From NCBI RefSeq assembly GCF_004153605.1, contig NZ_SDSI01000001.1, forward strand, positions 62,001 to 126,000: a stretch of DNA of 64,000 bases, in the 5' to 3' direction. The position numbers and the translations under genes are program-made. The notes below the pieces were generated by a model. It did not search any database and was not told the DNA's origin. It worked only from the letters and a program-made list of their open reading frames with translations. The stretch comes from Qipengyuania_B thermophila (GTDB lineage: Bacteria; Pseudomonadota; Alphaproteobacteria; Sphingomonadales; Sphingomonadaceae). This document shows positions 36,155 through 44,972 of the stretch, in pieces. Each line of letters begins with the position of its first letter. Positions within the stretch are counted from its first letter, which is position 1.

Positions 36155-36658
36155 CTACTTCTTGCGGCCGAAATCGACCGTGACGACGTTCGAGCCGTCC
36201 TCGCCCTGTTCAACCGTGGGCGCGGAGGCCGGTTCCCCCCCGTCATTGACGCTGTCGGAGGCGCCGTGAGGTTCGGGATCGGCGGCGACGGCCTGGAAAT
36301 GCAGCCCGAAATCGACCGCAGGATCGACGAACTGGGTCACCGCCGCGAAGGGAATGGTGAGCTTGGCCGGACGCTGGTTGAAGGACAGGCCGACGCTGAA
36401 GCCCAGCTCGTCCACCGTGAGATCCCAGAACTTGTTCTGCAGGACGATCGTCATTTCGTCCGGGAACCGCTCGCGCAGATGCGGCGGGATGTCCACACCG
36501 GGAGCGCCCGATTTGAAGGTGATGTAGAAGTGGTGCGCACCCGGCAGCACGCCGCCGCTGTCCTCCACGATCGACAGAACCCGGCCGACCACGGCGCGCA
36601 GCGCCTCCTGCACGATCGTGTCGTAAGGGATCAGGCTGTCGCGTGGCTCCTCGCTCAT
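36155..36658 (-). CDS. sspB: SspB family protein (ClpXP adaptor)
   Basis: A 167-residue protein of the SspB family, which in proteobacteria tethers ssrA-tagged substrates to ClpXP. The core is DSLIPYDTIVQEALRAVVGR, HHFYITFKSGAPGVDIPPHL, MTIVLQNKFWDLTVDELGFS, and VGLSFNQRPAKLTIPFAAVT, the alphaproteobacterial SspB pattern. The C-terminal tail is acidic and disordered and ends VVTVDFGRKK, as expected for the ClpX-binding tail. It is divergent from hisB with 88 bases between. Confidence 0.9.
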   Translation of the reverse strand: MSEEPRDSLIPYDTIVQEALRAVVGRVLSIVEDSGGVLPGAHHFYITFKSGAPGVDIPPHLRERFPDEMTIVLQNKFWDLTVDELGFSVGLSFNQRPAKLTIPFAAVTQFVDPAVDFGLHFQAVAADPEPHGASDSVNDGGEPASAPTVEQGEDGSNVVTVDFGRKK

Positions 36659-36746
36659 GGATGTGTCGTGACCTGCCCGCCGCCCCCGGTCAAGCACGAA
36701 TGCAGCGCTTGGATTGCCGCACGCAGCCGTTATAGCCCCACCCATC

Positions 36747-37340
36747 ATGCGCAGCGCCACCATCTCCCGCCACACCGCCGAAACCCGCATCGAGGTCGCG
36801 GTCGATCTTGACGGAACGGGCCGCTACGACGTGGCCACCGGGATCGGCTTTCTCGATCACATGGTGGAGCAGGTCGCCAAGCACTCGCTCATCGACATCA
36901 CCATGAAGGTGGAAGGCGACCTTCACGTTGACCAGCACCACACGACCGAGGACAGCGCCTTGGCGCTCGGGCAGGCGCTGCTCAAGGCGCTCGGCGACAA
37001 GGCCGGGATCGGGCGGTACGGCCACGCCTATTCGCCGATGGACGAGACGCTGGCGCGGGTGGCGCTGGACCTCTCGGGGCGCTCCTACCTCGTCTGGCGC
37101 GCCGGCTTCACCCAGGCCAAGCTGGGCGAATGGGACACGGAACTGATCGAGCACTGGTTCCACTCCATCGCGCAGACGGCGGGCATCACCCTGCATGTGG
37201 AGGTGCTGTACGGCACCAACAACCACCACGTCTGCGAGGCAATCTACAAGGGGTTTGCCCGCGCGCTGCGCCAGGCGGTCGAAAAGGACCGCCGCAAGGG
37301 CGAGGCGGTGCCGTCCACCAAGGGACAGCTCGGTGGCTGA
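36747..37340 (+). CDS. hisB: imidazoleglycerol-phosphate dehydratase
   Basis: A 197-residue manganese enzyme that dehydrates imidazole glycerol phosphate to imidazole acetol phosphate in histidine synthesis. Metal-binding motifs are FLDHMVEQVAKHS, DQHHTTEDSAL, and LYGTNNHHVCEAIYKGFARA. The start at 36747 is supported by the family N-terminus RSATISRHTAETRIEV. It is the first of five histidine genes and overlaps hisH by 8 bases. Confidence 0.97.
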   Translation: MRSATISRHTAETRIEVAVDLDGTGRYDVATGIGFLDHMVEQVAKHSLIDITMKVEGDLHVDQHHTTEDSALALGQALLKALGDKAGIGRYGHAYSPMDETLARVALDLSGRSYLVWRAGFTQAKLGEWDTELIEHWFHSIAQTAGITLHVEVLYGTNNHHVCEAIYKGFARALRQAVEKDRRKGEAVPSTKGQLGG

Positions 37341-37965
37341 CAACGCCGCGGTCTGCCTCGTCGACTACGGCGGCGGCAACCTTCATTCTGTCGTCAACGC
37401 GTTGCGGGTTGCGGGGGCGACGGTCACGGTGAGCGCCGACGCGGATGTGATCGCCAGGGCCGACCGGATCGTCCTGCCCGGTGTCGGCGCCTTTGCCGCC
37501 TGCGCCGCCGGCCTGCGCGCGGCAGACGGGGTCATCGAGGCGCTGCACCACCGGGTGCGCGGCGGCGGGGTGCCGTTTCTCGGCGTCTGCGTCGGCATGC
37601 AACTGCTCGCCACGACGGGAGAAGAACACGGCGAAAGCGCCGGGCTGGACTGGATCCCGGGGACCGTGCGCCGGATCGATCCCGCGGATCCGACGGTCAA
37701 GGTGCCGCACATGGGCTGGAACGATGTCGTGCCGATGCCGCACCCCGGCCCCGCCGAACTGCTCGTCGACGGGGAGGCGTACTTCCTGCACTCCTATGCC
37801 TTTCATCCGGTGAGCGGCCGCGACATCGCCGCGATGACCGACCATGGCGGCGGGCTGGTGGCGGCCGTGGGACGCGACAACATGCTCGGGGTGCAGTTCC
37901 ATCCTGAGAAGAGCCAGCGCTACGGCATCGGCCTGCTCGAGCGGTTTCTGGAGTGGCGACCATGA
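37333..37965 (+). CDS. hisH: imidazole glycerol phosphate synthase glutaminase subunit
   Basis: A 210-residue class-I glutamine amidotransferase that feeds ammonia to HisF. The nucleophile is Cys86 in FLGVCVGMQLL; His190 and Glu192 in VQFHPEKSQ complete the triad. The start is GTG (MADNAAVCLVDYGGGNLHSV), overlapping hisB. It overlaps hisA by 4 bases (ATGA). Confidence 0.97.
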   Translation: MADNAAVCLVDYGGGNLHSVVNALRVAGATVTVSADADVIARADRIVLPGVGAFAACAAGLRAADGVIEALHHRVRGGGVPFLGVCVGMQLLATTGEEHGESAGLDWIPGTVRRIDPADPTVKVPHMGWNDVVPMPHPGPAELLVDGEAYFLHSYAFHPVSGRDIAAMTDHGGGLVAAVGRDNMLGVQFHPEKSQRYGIGLLERFLEWRP

Positions 37966-38693
37966 TCGTGTTTCCGGCCATCGACCTCAAGGATGGTCAG
38001 GTCGTGCGCCTGTCCGAAGGCGACATGGCCCGCGCGACGGTCTATGGCGGCGATCCGGCCGCGCAGGCTCGCGCCTTTGCGGAAGCGGGCGCGCAGCATC
38101 TCCACGTGGTCGATCTCGACGGGGCGTTCGCCGGAGAGAGCCGCAACGCTGCCGCGGTGGAGGCCATCATCGACGCCTTTCCCGGCCACGTGCAGCTTGG
38201 CGGAGGCATCCGCAACGCGCAGGCGGTGGAACGGTGGTTCTCGGCGGGCGTGTCGCGGGTCGTGATCGGCTCCGCAGCCCTGAGCGACCCGCCGTTCGTG
38301 CGGGACATGGCCCGCACGTGGGAGAACGGCATCGTGGTGGCGGTGGACGCGCGTGACGGGATGGTGGCGACACACGGCTGGGCCGACGTGTCGGACGTCC
38401 CCGTCGCCGACATGGCGCGGTGGTTCGAGGACGCCGGCGTTGCGGCGCTGCTGTTCACCGACATCGGCCGCGACGGGCTGCTGAAAGGGGTCAACGTCGA
38501 TGCAACGGTGGAACTGGCCCGCGCGGTCAGCCTTCCCGTAATCGCCAGCGGCGGAGTGAAGGGGCTGGACGACATCTACCTCCTTTCCCTGCACGCGGCC
38601 GACGGCATCGAGGGGGTGATCACGGGCCGCGCGCTGTATGACGGCCGTCTGGATCTCGGCGCCGCGCTGGCGTTGGCCGGGCGCGCGTCATGA
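37962..38693 (+). CDS. hisA: ProFAR isomerase
   Basis: A 243-residue TIM-barrel enzyme (1-(5-phosphoribosyl)-5-[(5-phosphoribosylamino)methylideneamino]imidazole-4-carboxamide isomerase). The N-terminal Asp is in FPAIDLKDGQVVRL, the first phosphate site in VQLGGGIRN, and the second in VIASGGVKG. The ATG at 37962 is coupled to the hisH stop; an in-frame GTG nine bases upstream is less likely. Confidence 0.97.
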   Translation: MIVFPAIDLKDGQVVRLSEGDMARATVYGGDPAAQARAFAEAGAQHLHVVDLDGAFAGESRNAAAVEAIIDAFPGHVQLGGGIRNAQAVERWFSAGVSRVVIGSAALSDPPFVRDMARTWENGIVVAVDARDGMVATHGWADVSDVPVADMARWFEDAGVAALLFTDIGRDGLLKGVNVDATVELARAVSLPVIASGGVKGLDDIYLLSLHAADGIEGVITGRALYDGRLDLGAALALAGRAS

Positions 38694-39460
38694 CGGTCCG
38701 CATCCGCGTCATCCCCTGTCTCGATGTGGCGGACGGCCGCGTGGTGAAGGGCGTCAACTTCGTCGAGCTGCGCGACGCGGGCGATCCGGTCGAGCAGGCG
38801 CGCGCCTATGACCAGGCCGGCGCCGACGAACTGTGCTTCCTCGACATCTCGGCCAGCCACGAGGGGCGCGGCACGCTGCTCGACGTGGTGCGGCGCACGG
38901 CCGAGGTCTGCTTCATGCCGCTGACCGTAGGCGGCGGCGTGCGGACGGTGGAGGATGCGCGGGCGCTGCTGCTGGCTGGCGCCGACAAGGTGGCGGTCAA
39001 CTCCGCCGCCGTTGCCGACCCCGATCTCGTCGCCCGGCTGGCCGACCGTTTCGGCAGCCAGTGCGTCGTCGCCAGCATCGACGCCCGCGCCGTGACCAGC
39101 GGCGACGCGCGCGGATGGGAAGTGTTCACGCATGGGGGGCGCCGGGCCACGGGTCTCGACGCGGTCGAGCACGCGCGCCGGCTTGCCGATCTGGGCGCGG
39201 GGGAGCTGCTGGTGACCTCGATGGATGGCGACGGGACGCGTGAGGGCTACGACCTCGAACTCACGCGTGCCGTGGCCGACGCGGTGCCGGTGCCGGTCGT
39301 GGCCAGCGGCGGCGCGGGAACCCTGCAGCACCTGGTCGACGGCGTCACGAAGGGACACGCCAGCGCCGTGCTGGCCGCCTCGATCTTCCACTGGGGCCAG
39401 CACACCGTGCGCGAGGCGCATGCCGCCCTGCGTGCGGCCGGATTGCCGGCCCGTGGCTGA
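38690..39460 (+). CDS. hisF: imidazole glycerol phosphate synthase cyclase subunit
   Basis: A 256-residue TIM barrel that partners HisH to make imidazole glycerol phosphate and AICAR. Catalytic Asp residues are in IPCLDVADGRVVKG and LVTSMDGDGTREGYD, and phosphate sites in LTVGGGVRT and VVASGGAGT. It overlaps hisA by 4 bases and hisE by 8. Confidence 0.97.
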   Translation: MTVRIRVIPCLDVADGRVVKGVNFVELRDAGDPVEQARAYDQAGADELCFLDISASHEGRGTLLDVVRRTAEVCFMPLTVGGGVRTVEDARALLLAGADKVAVNSAAVADPDLVARLADRFGSQCVVASIDARAVTSGDARGWEVFTHGGRRATGLDAVEHARRLADLGAGELLVTSMDGDGTREGYDLELTRAVADAVPVPVVASGGAGTLQHLVDGVTKGHASAVLAASIFHWGQHTVREAHAALRAAGLPARG

Positions 39461-39788
39461 TCCCCGCATTCTCTCGCGGCTCGAGGCCGCCATCGCGCGG
39501 CGCCGCGCGGCGGACGATGCGCAAAGCTACGTGGCGGCGCTGCACCGGCGCGGGCTTCCGGTGATCGCCCGCAAGCTGGGCGAGGAAGCGGTGGAGACGG
39601 TCGTCGCCGCGCTGTCGGGCAGCCACGAGGAGACGGTCGGCGAGGCGGCCGACCTGATCTTCCATCTCCTCATCCTGCTGTCCGCCCGGGAGGTGCCGTT
39701 CGACGCCGTGCTCAATGAACTGGCCCGGCGGGAGGGTGTCTCCGGGCTGGAGGAGAAAGCCATGCGGAGTGAACGCGATGCCGATTGA
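39453..39788 (+). CDS. hisE: phosphoribosyl-ATP diphosphatase
   Basis: A 111-residue all-helical MazG-like pyrophosphohydrolase, the second step of histidine synthesis. KLGEEAVETVVAALSGSHEE and EAADLIFHLLILLS carry the acidic metal ligands. The start is GTG overlapping hisF. Unusually compact operon overlaps continue: it overlaps the HIT gene by 11 bases. No hisI is fused or adjacent. Confidence 0.95.
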   Translation: MADPRILSRLEAAIARRRAADDAQSYVAALHRRGLPVIARKLGEEAVETVVAALSGSHEETVGEAADLIFHLLILLSAREVPFDAVLNELARREGVSGLEEKAMRSERDAD

Positions 39789-40155
39789 TGCGACGCAACC
39801 CTATGACCACGGCAACATCTTTGCCCGGATCCTGCGCGGGGAGCTGCCGGCGCGGATCGTGCACGAGGACGAATGGGCCATTGCCTTTCACGACATAAAC
39901 CCCCAGGCGCCCGTGCACATTCTTGTCGTGCCGCGCGGCCCCTATGTCAGCTGGGACGATTTCTCCGCGCGGGCGGACGCCGAGGAGATCGCCGGCTTCA
40001 TCCGCGCCGTAGGAGCGGTGGCGCGGGCGCACGGGCTCGTCGCGCCCGGCTACCGCCTGCTGGCGAATGTCGGCGGGCATGGCGGACAGGAGGTTCCGCA
40101 CCTCCACGTGCACCTGTTCGGTGGCGCTCCGCTCGGCCCCATGCTCGCGCGATAG
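39778..40155 (+). CDS. HIT family protein (histidine triad nucleotide-binding)
   Basis: A 125-residue HINT-like nucleotide hydrolase. The histidine triad is in VPHLHVHLFGG, preceded by NIFARILRGELPARIVHEDE and INPQAPVHILVVPRG. It probably hydrolyses AMP-linked compounds such as adenosine phosphoramidate. It overlaps the end of hisE, an arrangement common in alphaproteobacteria. Confidence 0.94.
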   Translation: MPIDATQPYDHGNIFARILRGELPARIVHEDEWAIAFHDINPQAPVHILVVPRGPYVSWDDFSARADAEEIAGFIRAVGAVARAHGLVAPGYRLLANVGGHGGQEVPHLHVHLFGGAPLGPMLAR

Positions 40156-40223
40156 GGCATCGGCCATGCGCGGCGTGGCCGGGTTGCCCCCGGCTGCTGC
40201 CCTCGGCTAGGGGTGGGCCGCAC

Positions 40224-40703
40224 ATGCACACCCATTCCGCGCCACCGCCTGCACCCGCCCTCCCCGACGGCGTCATCGACGGCGACCGGCATCTGTATGC
40301 CGTGCGCGTCTACTACGAGGATACGGATCTGTCCGGGGTGGCCTACCACGCCAACTACCTGCGCTGGTTCGAGCGGGCCCGGTCCGACCTGCTGCGCCGC
40401 CTGGGCATCGACCAACGCGCGGCAGTCGAAGCCGGCGAAGGGGCATGGGCGGTCGCCGACCTCGGCCTGCGTTTCCTCAGCCCCGCCCGGCTCGACGACG
40501 ACGTGCTGATCGTCACCCGCTGCACCGAACTGCGCGCCGCCAGCTGCCGCATGGCGCAGCAGGCCTTTATCGGCGAGACGCTGTGCGCGGACGCGACCCT
40601 GCGCGTCGGCTTCGTCTCGCCGAGCGGCCGCCCGCGGCGTCAGCCGGCGGACTGGCATGCCCGCTTCACCGCTTTTGTCACCGCCCAGCCTGCGAGGCCC
40701 TGA
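40224..40703 (+). CDS. ybgC: YbgC/FadM-type acyl-CoA thioesterase of the tol-pal operon
   Basis: A 159-residue hotdog-fold thioesterase. The motif VYYEDTDLSGVAYHANYLRW with catalytic Asp is diagnostic, and FERARSDLLRRLGID follows. The N-terminal 25 residues are Pro/Ala-rich and longer than in E. coli. It is the first gene of the tol-pal operon, 7 bases before tolQ. Confidence 0.95.
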   Translation: MHTHSAPPPAPALPDGVIDGDRHLYAVRVYYEDTDLSGVAYHANYLRWFERARSDLLRRLGIDQRAAVEAGEGAWAVADLGLRFLSPARLDDDVLIVTRCTELRAASCRMAQQAFIGETLCADATLRVGFVSPSGRPRRQPADWHARFTAFVTAQPARP

Positions 40704-40710
40704 TCCCAGC

Positions 40711-41412
40711 ATGTTTGACCGTTTCCTTCTCACCGCGGCGCCGACGAGCCTCGACCCGCTCGAACTGTTTCTCCAGGCCGACATCGTCGTAAAGCTCGTC
40801 ATGATCGGGCTGGTGGTGGCGAGCATCTGGGTCTGGGGCATCATCGTCGCTTTCGTCCTGCGCATGCGTCGCCTGCGAGCCGACAGCACGCGGTTCGAGC
40901 ACGATTTCTGGCGCACCGGCGATTTCGAGACTGTCCAGTCGGCCCGGCGCCGGCGCGACATCCCGCCCGCACGGGTGGCCGAGGCGGCGATTGCGGAACT
41001 GCGCCAGTCGGTGAAGGCGGGCGCCGTCGATCAGGTCGCCGCCCGCGAACGGATCGCCACGGCGATGGACAACCAGATTGCCGAGGAAGCCGATGCCCTG
41101 TCGCAGCGGCTCACCTTTCTCGCCAGCGTCGGGGCGGTGGCGCCGTTCGTGGGGCTGTTCGGAACCGTCTGGGGCATCATGAACAGCTTCTTCCAGATCG
41201 GGGCCCAGGAATCGTCCTCGCTGGCGGTCGTGGCGCCCGGCATTTCCGAAGCGCTGTTCGCCACCGCGATCGGCTTGTTCGCCGCCATCCCGGCTGTTGT
41301 CGCCTACAACCGGTTCTCCGACCAGGTGAACCGGTTCGAGGCCCGGTTGCAGCGCTTCGCCGGCCGACTGCATGCCAGCCTCAGCCGCGAGCTGGAGCAG
41401 GAGGCCGCCTGA
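40711..41412 (+). CDS. tolQ: TolQ proton-channel subunit of the Tol-Pal system
   Basis: A 233-residue inner-membrane protein with three transmembrane segments (about 28-48, 140-165, 175-200). It forms the pentameric motor with TolR that energises TolA during outer-membrane constriction at division. LASVGAVAPFVGLFGTVWGI and VVAPGISEALFATAIGLFAA are the conserved TolQ/ExbB motifs. Its stop and the tolR start overlap by 1 base. Confidence 0.96.
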   Translation: MFDRFLLTAAPTSLDPLELFLQADIVVKLVMIGLVVASIWVWGIIVAFVLRMRRLRADSTRFEHDFWRTGDFETVQSARRRRDIPPARVAEAAIAELRQSVKAGAVDQVAARERIATAMDNQIAEEADALSQRLTFLASVGAVAPFVGLFGTVWGIMNSFFQIGAQESSSLAVVAPGISEALFATAIGLFAAIPAVVAYNRFSDQVNRFEARLQRFAGRLHASLSRELEQEAA

Positions 41413-41861
41413 TGGGGATGAGCCTTGGCACCACCCGCCGCAAGGGCGCCCGCGGCGGCCGCGCGCCGATGGCCGAGATCAACGTCACTCCCTTCGTCGA
41501 CGTCATGCTGGTGCTGCTCATCATCTTCATGGTGACGGCGCCGCTGCTGACGGCCGGGGTTGCGGTGGATCTGCCCGACAGCCGGGCCGCGGCGCTGCCT
41601 CAGGACCGGGAACAGGTGACCATCTCCATGACCTCCGACGGGACGATCTACCTCGACGACACCGTCGTGCCCGCCGGTGAGCTGGCGGAACGCCTGTCGG
41701 CGCTCGCGCCCGTCCAGTCATCCGGCTCCGCTCCGGCCGTGACGCTGCGCGCCGACCGTACCCTGCCCTATGGCAACGTGATGGCCGTGATGGGCGAGCT
41801 GAACCGGGCGGGCCTGAACTCCATTTCGCTGGTCACAAACAGTTCAGTCAGCGCGCCCTAG
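41412..41861 (+). CDS. tolR: TolR subunit of the Tol-Pal system
   Basis: A 149-residue protein with one transmembrane helix containing the proton-carrying Asp30 (PFVDVMLVLLIIFMVTAP). A periplasmic domain follows that contacts peptidoglycan. MAEINVTPFVD is the ExbD/TolR signature. It works with TolQ. Confidence 0.96.
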   Translation: MGMSLGTTRRKGARGGRAPMAEINVTPFVDVMLVLLIIFMVTAPLLTAGVAVDLPDSRAAALPQDREQVTISMTSDGTIYLDDTVVPAGELAERLSALAPVQSSGSAPAVTLRADRTLPYGNVMAVMGELNRAGLNSISLVTNSSVSAP

Positions 41862-41875
41862 CGTCGAGCCCTGCC

Positions 41876-42865
41876 ATGCCGAGAGCCGTCGCCAGCACGA
41901 TCCCGAGCCACTCCGGTGAAGAGCGCGTCGGTCTGATCGTTGCCGCCGCGCTGCATGCCGGGCTGCTCGCCTTTCTCCTCACTCGTCCCGCGCCGGCTCC
42001 CACGCCGATGCCGCGCGAAGAAAGGATGGTCGTCAACCTGTCGCCGGATGTCGGCCGGTCGGACACGGCGCCCGATCCGGTGCCGGCGAGCCGGGCCGCG
42101 GTGGCCCCGCAGCTGGACACCGAAACGGCCGCTCCTCTCCCCGAGCCGCTGCCTGCCCCGGTGCCGCCCGCCGCTCCGCCTGCACCTCCGCAGCCCGCCA
42201 TCGCGGAGCCGGTGCCGCGGCCCGTCGCATCGCCACCGCCTCGTCCGCAACCGCAGCCCCAGCCGCAACCTCAGGCGCGCGCCCAGCCCCAGCCCCAGCC
42301 CCGGCAACAGGCGCCCGCGCCGGCTCGTCCTGCGCCGGCACCCGCAGCCCAGGCACCTGCCCCGCCCGCAACCCGGGCCGCAGCCCCCACCGCGCGCCAG
42401 AACACCGCTCCGGCAGCCCCGTCCGCGCCCGCCGCCCGCCCCGCACCCGCGCAGCGTCAGGCGGCGAGCCGCATCGGCAGCGATTTCCTTGCCGGCATGG
42501 GCAGCGCGGACACCAACGAGACGCGCGCACCCGCCACGCGCGCCGGCGCACGCTCGCAAGCGTCGATCATCTCGGCGCTCACCCGCCAGATCAAGCCGCA
42601 CTGGAGTGCGCCCCAGGGCGTGGACGCGGAACGGCTCGTCACCATCCTCGCCTTCACGCTGAACGAGGATGGCAGCCTTGCCGGACGGCCGCGGGTGGTC
42701 AGCCAGTCCGGCGTGACCGAGGCGAACGCCGCGCAGCGGGCGCTGCACGCGGAACGCGCCATCCGCGCCGTGCAACTGGCGGCGCCCTTCGACCTCCCGC
42801 GGGAGGATTACAGCGCCTGGCGGAACATCACCGGCGCCCGTTTCGACAGGAACCTATCGCAATGA
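41876..42865 (+). CDS. tolA: TolA-like energy-transducing periplasmic protein
   Basis: A 329-residue protein that links the TolQR motor to TolB-Pal. One transmembrane helix (about 20-36, VGLIVAAALHAGLLAFLLT) is followed by a long low-complexity region rich in Pro, Ala and Gln (about 60-200, many PQPQ and AP repeats) that can span the periplasm. A TonB/TolA-like C-terminal domain follows (IISALTRQIKPHWSAPQGVD, then RAVQLAAPFDLPREDY). In E. coli the linker is Ala/Lys/Glu helix; here it is Pro-rich and probably extended. It overlaps tolB by 4 bases. Confidence 0.92.
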   Translation: MPRAVASTIPSHSGEERVGLIVAAALHAGLLAFLLTRPAPAPTPMPREERMVVNLSPDVGRSDTAPDPVPASRAAVAPQLDTETAAPLPEPLPAPVPPAAPPAPPQPAIAEPVPRPVASPPPRPQPQPQPQPQARAQPQPQPRQQAPAPARPAPAPAAQAPAPPATRAAAPTARQNTAPAAPSAPAARPAPAQRQAASRIGSDFLAGMGSADTNETRAPATRAGARSQASIISALTRQIKPHWSAPQGVDAERLVTILAFTLNEDGSLAGRPRVVSQSGVTEANAAQRALHAERAIRAVQLAAPFDLPREDYSAWRNITGARFDRNLSQ

Positions 42866-44280
42866 TGAAAGCCCTTGGCAAAGCCGCGCTGCTGCTTTCC
42901 GCAGCCCTGACCCTTCCCGTCCTCGCCCAAGCGCAGGATCTTGGCCAGCGTCTCCCGCCGGAAGGCGGCGTCGACCGCGTTCCGGTGCAGGGATCGTCCA
43001 GTCCGCAGGCGGACGGGCTGACGTTCACCGTCACCGACGAGAACGAGTGGCAGGATCTCTCCATCGCCATTCCGGCCTTCGCGACCGACCGCGACCAGCC
43101 GACCCCTGCCAACGCCCAGGGCACCGCCGCCCTTGGTCGGGCGATCGGGCAGGTCATCTACAACAATCTGCGCAACAACGGCCTGTTCCGCCCCGTCGGC
43201 CCGGACGCGCTGCCGCAGACCGGCTTCGCCCAGGTCACCGCGCCGACCTACAGCGTCTGGAGCGCCCGCGGCAACGAGATGCTGCTGCAAGGCTTCGTCC
43301 GGGCAGGTGCCGACAACCGGCTGACGATCGGCTGCTACCTCTACGACGTGGCGCTGCGGCAGGAGGTCGCGCGCGAAGGCTGGGTCGTCCAGCCGGGCGA
43401 ATGGCGGCGGGCCGCGCACAAGTGCGCCGATCTCGTGTATTCGCGCCTCACGGGCGAAAACCCGTTCTTCGACAGCCGCATCGCCTACATCGCCGAGACC
43501 GGACCCAAGGACAACCGGGTCAAGCGCCTGGCGATCATGGATTCGGACGGCGCCAACCACCGCTTCATCACCAACGGCCGCTCGACCGCGCTCACCCCGC
43601 GCTTCTCGCCCGACTATTCCAAGCTGCTCTACCTGTCCTACGTCGACGGCAATCCGCGCATCTACGTCTATGACGTGGGCACCGGCACGCAGCGGCTGGT
43701 GGTGGAGAACCGCAATCCCACCATCGCGCCGCGGTGGTCGCCCGACGGCCGCTACATCATGTTTTCGATGGCGGTGGCCGGCAACACCGACATCTACCGG
43801 GTGCCGGCAGCCGGAGGTCCGGTGGAGCGGCTGACCGACGCGCCTGGCATCGACGTGGGCGGGTCGTACTCGCCCGACGGGCGAAGCATCGTGTTCGAAT
43901 CCGACCGGTCCGGGTCGCAGCAGATCTACATCATGAACGCGGACGGCTCGAACCAGCGGCGCATCTCGTTTCACGGCGGACGCGCGGCCACCCCGGAGTG
44001 GAGCCCGCGCGGCGACCAGATCGCCTTCACCCACATCGCCGGCAATTTCCGCATCGCCACGATGACGCCTGATGGCCGCAACCTGCGCCATCTCACCAAC
44101 AGCTGGCAGGACGAGGCGCCGACATGGTCGCCGAACGGTCGCATCATCCAGTTCTTCCGGACCGAGCGCGGGTCCGGCCGCACGGCATTGTGGCAGGTCG
44201 ATCTCACCGGCCGCAACGAGCGGCAGCTGCCGACGCCGGTGGACGGGTCGGACCCTGCATGGGGACCGATCCTGCCGTGA
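42862..44280 (+). CDS. tolB: TolB periplasmic protein
   Basis: A 472-residue secreted protein with signal peptide (MMKALGKAALLLSAALTLP, cleavage after AQAQD). An N-terminal domain precedes a C-terminal six-bladed beta-propeller with repeated WSPDGRYI/YSPDGRSI/WSPNGRII motifs. It binds Pal and TolA. It is somewhat longer than enterobacterial TolB because of the N-terminal linker. Confidence 0.97.
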   Translation: MMKALGKAALLLSAALTLPVLAQAQDLGQRLPPEGGVDRVPVQGSSSPQADGLTFTVTDENEWQDLSIAIPAFATDRDQPTPANAQGTAALGRAIGQVIYNNLRNNGLFRPVGPDALPQTGFAQVTAPTYSVWSARGNEMLLQGFVRAGADNRLTIGCYLYDVALRQEVAREGWVVQPGEWRRAAHKCADLVYSRLTGENPFFDSRIAYIAETGPKDNRVKRLAIMDSDGANHRFITNGRSTALTPRFSPDYSKLLYLSYVDGNPRIYVYDVGTGTQRLVVENRNPTIAPRWSPDGRYIMFSMAVAGNTDIYRVPAAGGPVERLTDAPGIDVGGSYSPDGRSIVFESDRSGSQQIYIMNADGSNQRRISFHGGRAATPEWSPRGDQIAFTHIAGNFRIATMTPDGRNLRHLTNSWQDEAPTWSPNGRIIQFFRTERGSGRTALWQVDLTGRNERQLPTPVDGSDPAWGPILP

Positions 44281-44335
44281 ACCGTTCCAATCCTGCGCCG
44301 CGGCGCACATCATCCACAACTGGGGAAGGATCGAC

Positions 44336-44860
44336 ATGCTGAAATCACACCATCTGGTCATGGCCCTGGCGGCGGGCACCCTGGTGCTTGGCGGATGCCG
44401 CAGCCGCGCGCCCGAGGAACTGCCACCCACGCCCGTTCCGCCCTCCACGGCGCCCGGCACCGGCGTCGGCACCGGCACCGGCGGCGCGGCGCAGCCCGGG
44501 ACCCAGGCGCATTTCGAGCAGACAGTGGGCGGCCAGACGGTGATCTACTTCGACACCGACCGGTACAACATCGACTCCGCCGACCAGGCGGCCCTGCAGG
44601 CGCAGGCGCAATACCTGCGGCAGTTCCCGAACGTCACGGTCACGATCGAGGGTCATGCCGACGAGCGCGGCACGCGCGAATACAACCTCGCGCTCGGAGA
44701 ACGCCGGGCGAACGCGGCGCGCAACTATCTGGTCGGCCTGGGGATCGCCGACAGCCGCATCCGCACGGTCAGCTACGGCAAGGAGCGGCCGGTAGCGCTC
44801 GGCTCCACCGAGGCTGCCTGGGCGCAGAACCGGCGCGCCGTCACCGTCGTCATCAATTGA
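44336..44860 (+). CDS. pal: peptidoglycan-associated lipoprotein Pal
   Basis: A 174-residue outer-membrane lipoprotein. Lipobox LVLGGC (Cys21), a Pro/Gly/Thr-rich linker, then an OmpA-like peptidoglycan-binding domain with IYFDTDRYNIDS, IEGHADERGTREYNLALGER, RANAARNYLVGLGI and RRAVTVVIN. The usual next gene cpoB/ybgF is not adjacent; a terminator follows. Confidence 0.97.
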   Translation: MLKSHHLVMALAAGTLVLGGCRSRAPEELPPTPVPPSTAPGTGVGTGTGGAAQPGTQAHFEQTVGGQTVIYFDTDRYNIDSADQAALQAQAQYLRQFPNVTVTIEGHADERGTREYNLALGERRANAARNYLVGLGIADSRIRTVSYGKERPVALGSTEAAWAQNRRAVTVVIN

Positions 44861-44867
44861 ACGGACG

Positions 44868-44893
44868 GGGCCGCACCGCCACGGGTGCGGCCC
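44868..44893 (+). terminator. terminator of the tol-pal operon
   Basis: The 10-bp perfect stem GGGCCGCACC/GGTGCGGCCC has a 6-base loop, begins 8 bases after the pal stop, and is followed by GCCTTTC. Confidence 0.7.
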
Positions 44894-44972
44894 GCCTTTC
44901 GGCAGCAGTGGAACGGCTGGTCTTGAACATGCGCGGGTCCTATGCTGCGCCGATGCCGTTCCGGTGCATCTC

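Noticed and set aside
42180..42420. Direct repeats of CAGCCCC/GCCGCAGCC type in the tolA region
   Set aside because: They encode the Pro/Ala/Gln-rich linker of the TolA-like protein and need no separate explanation.
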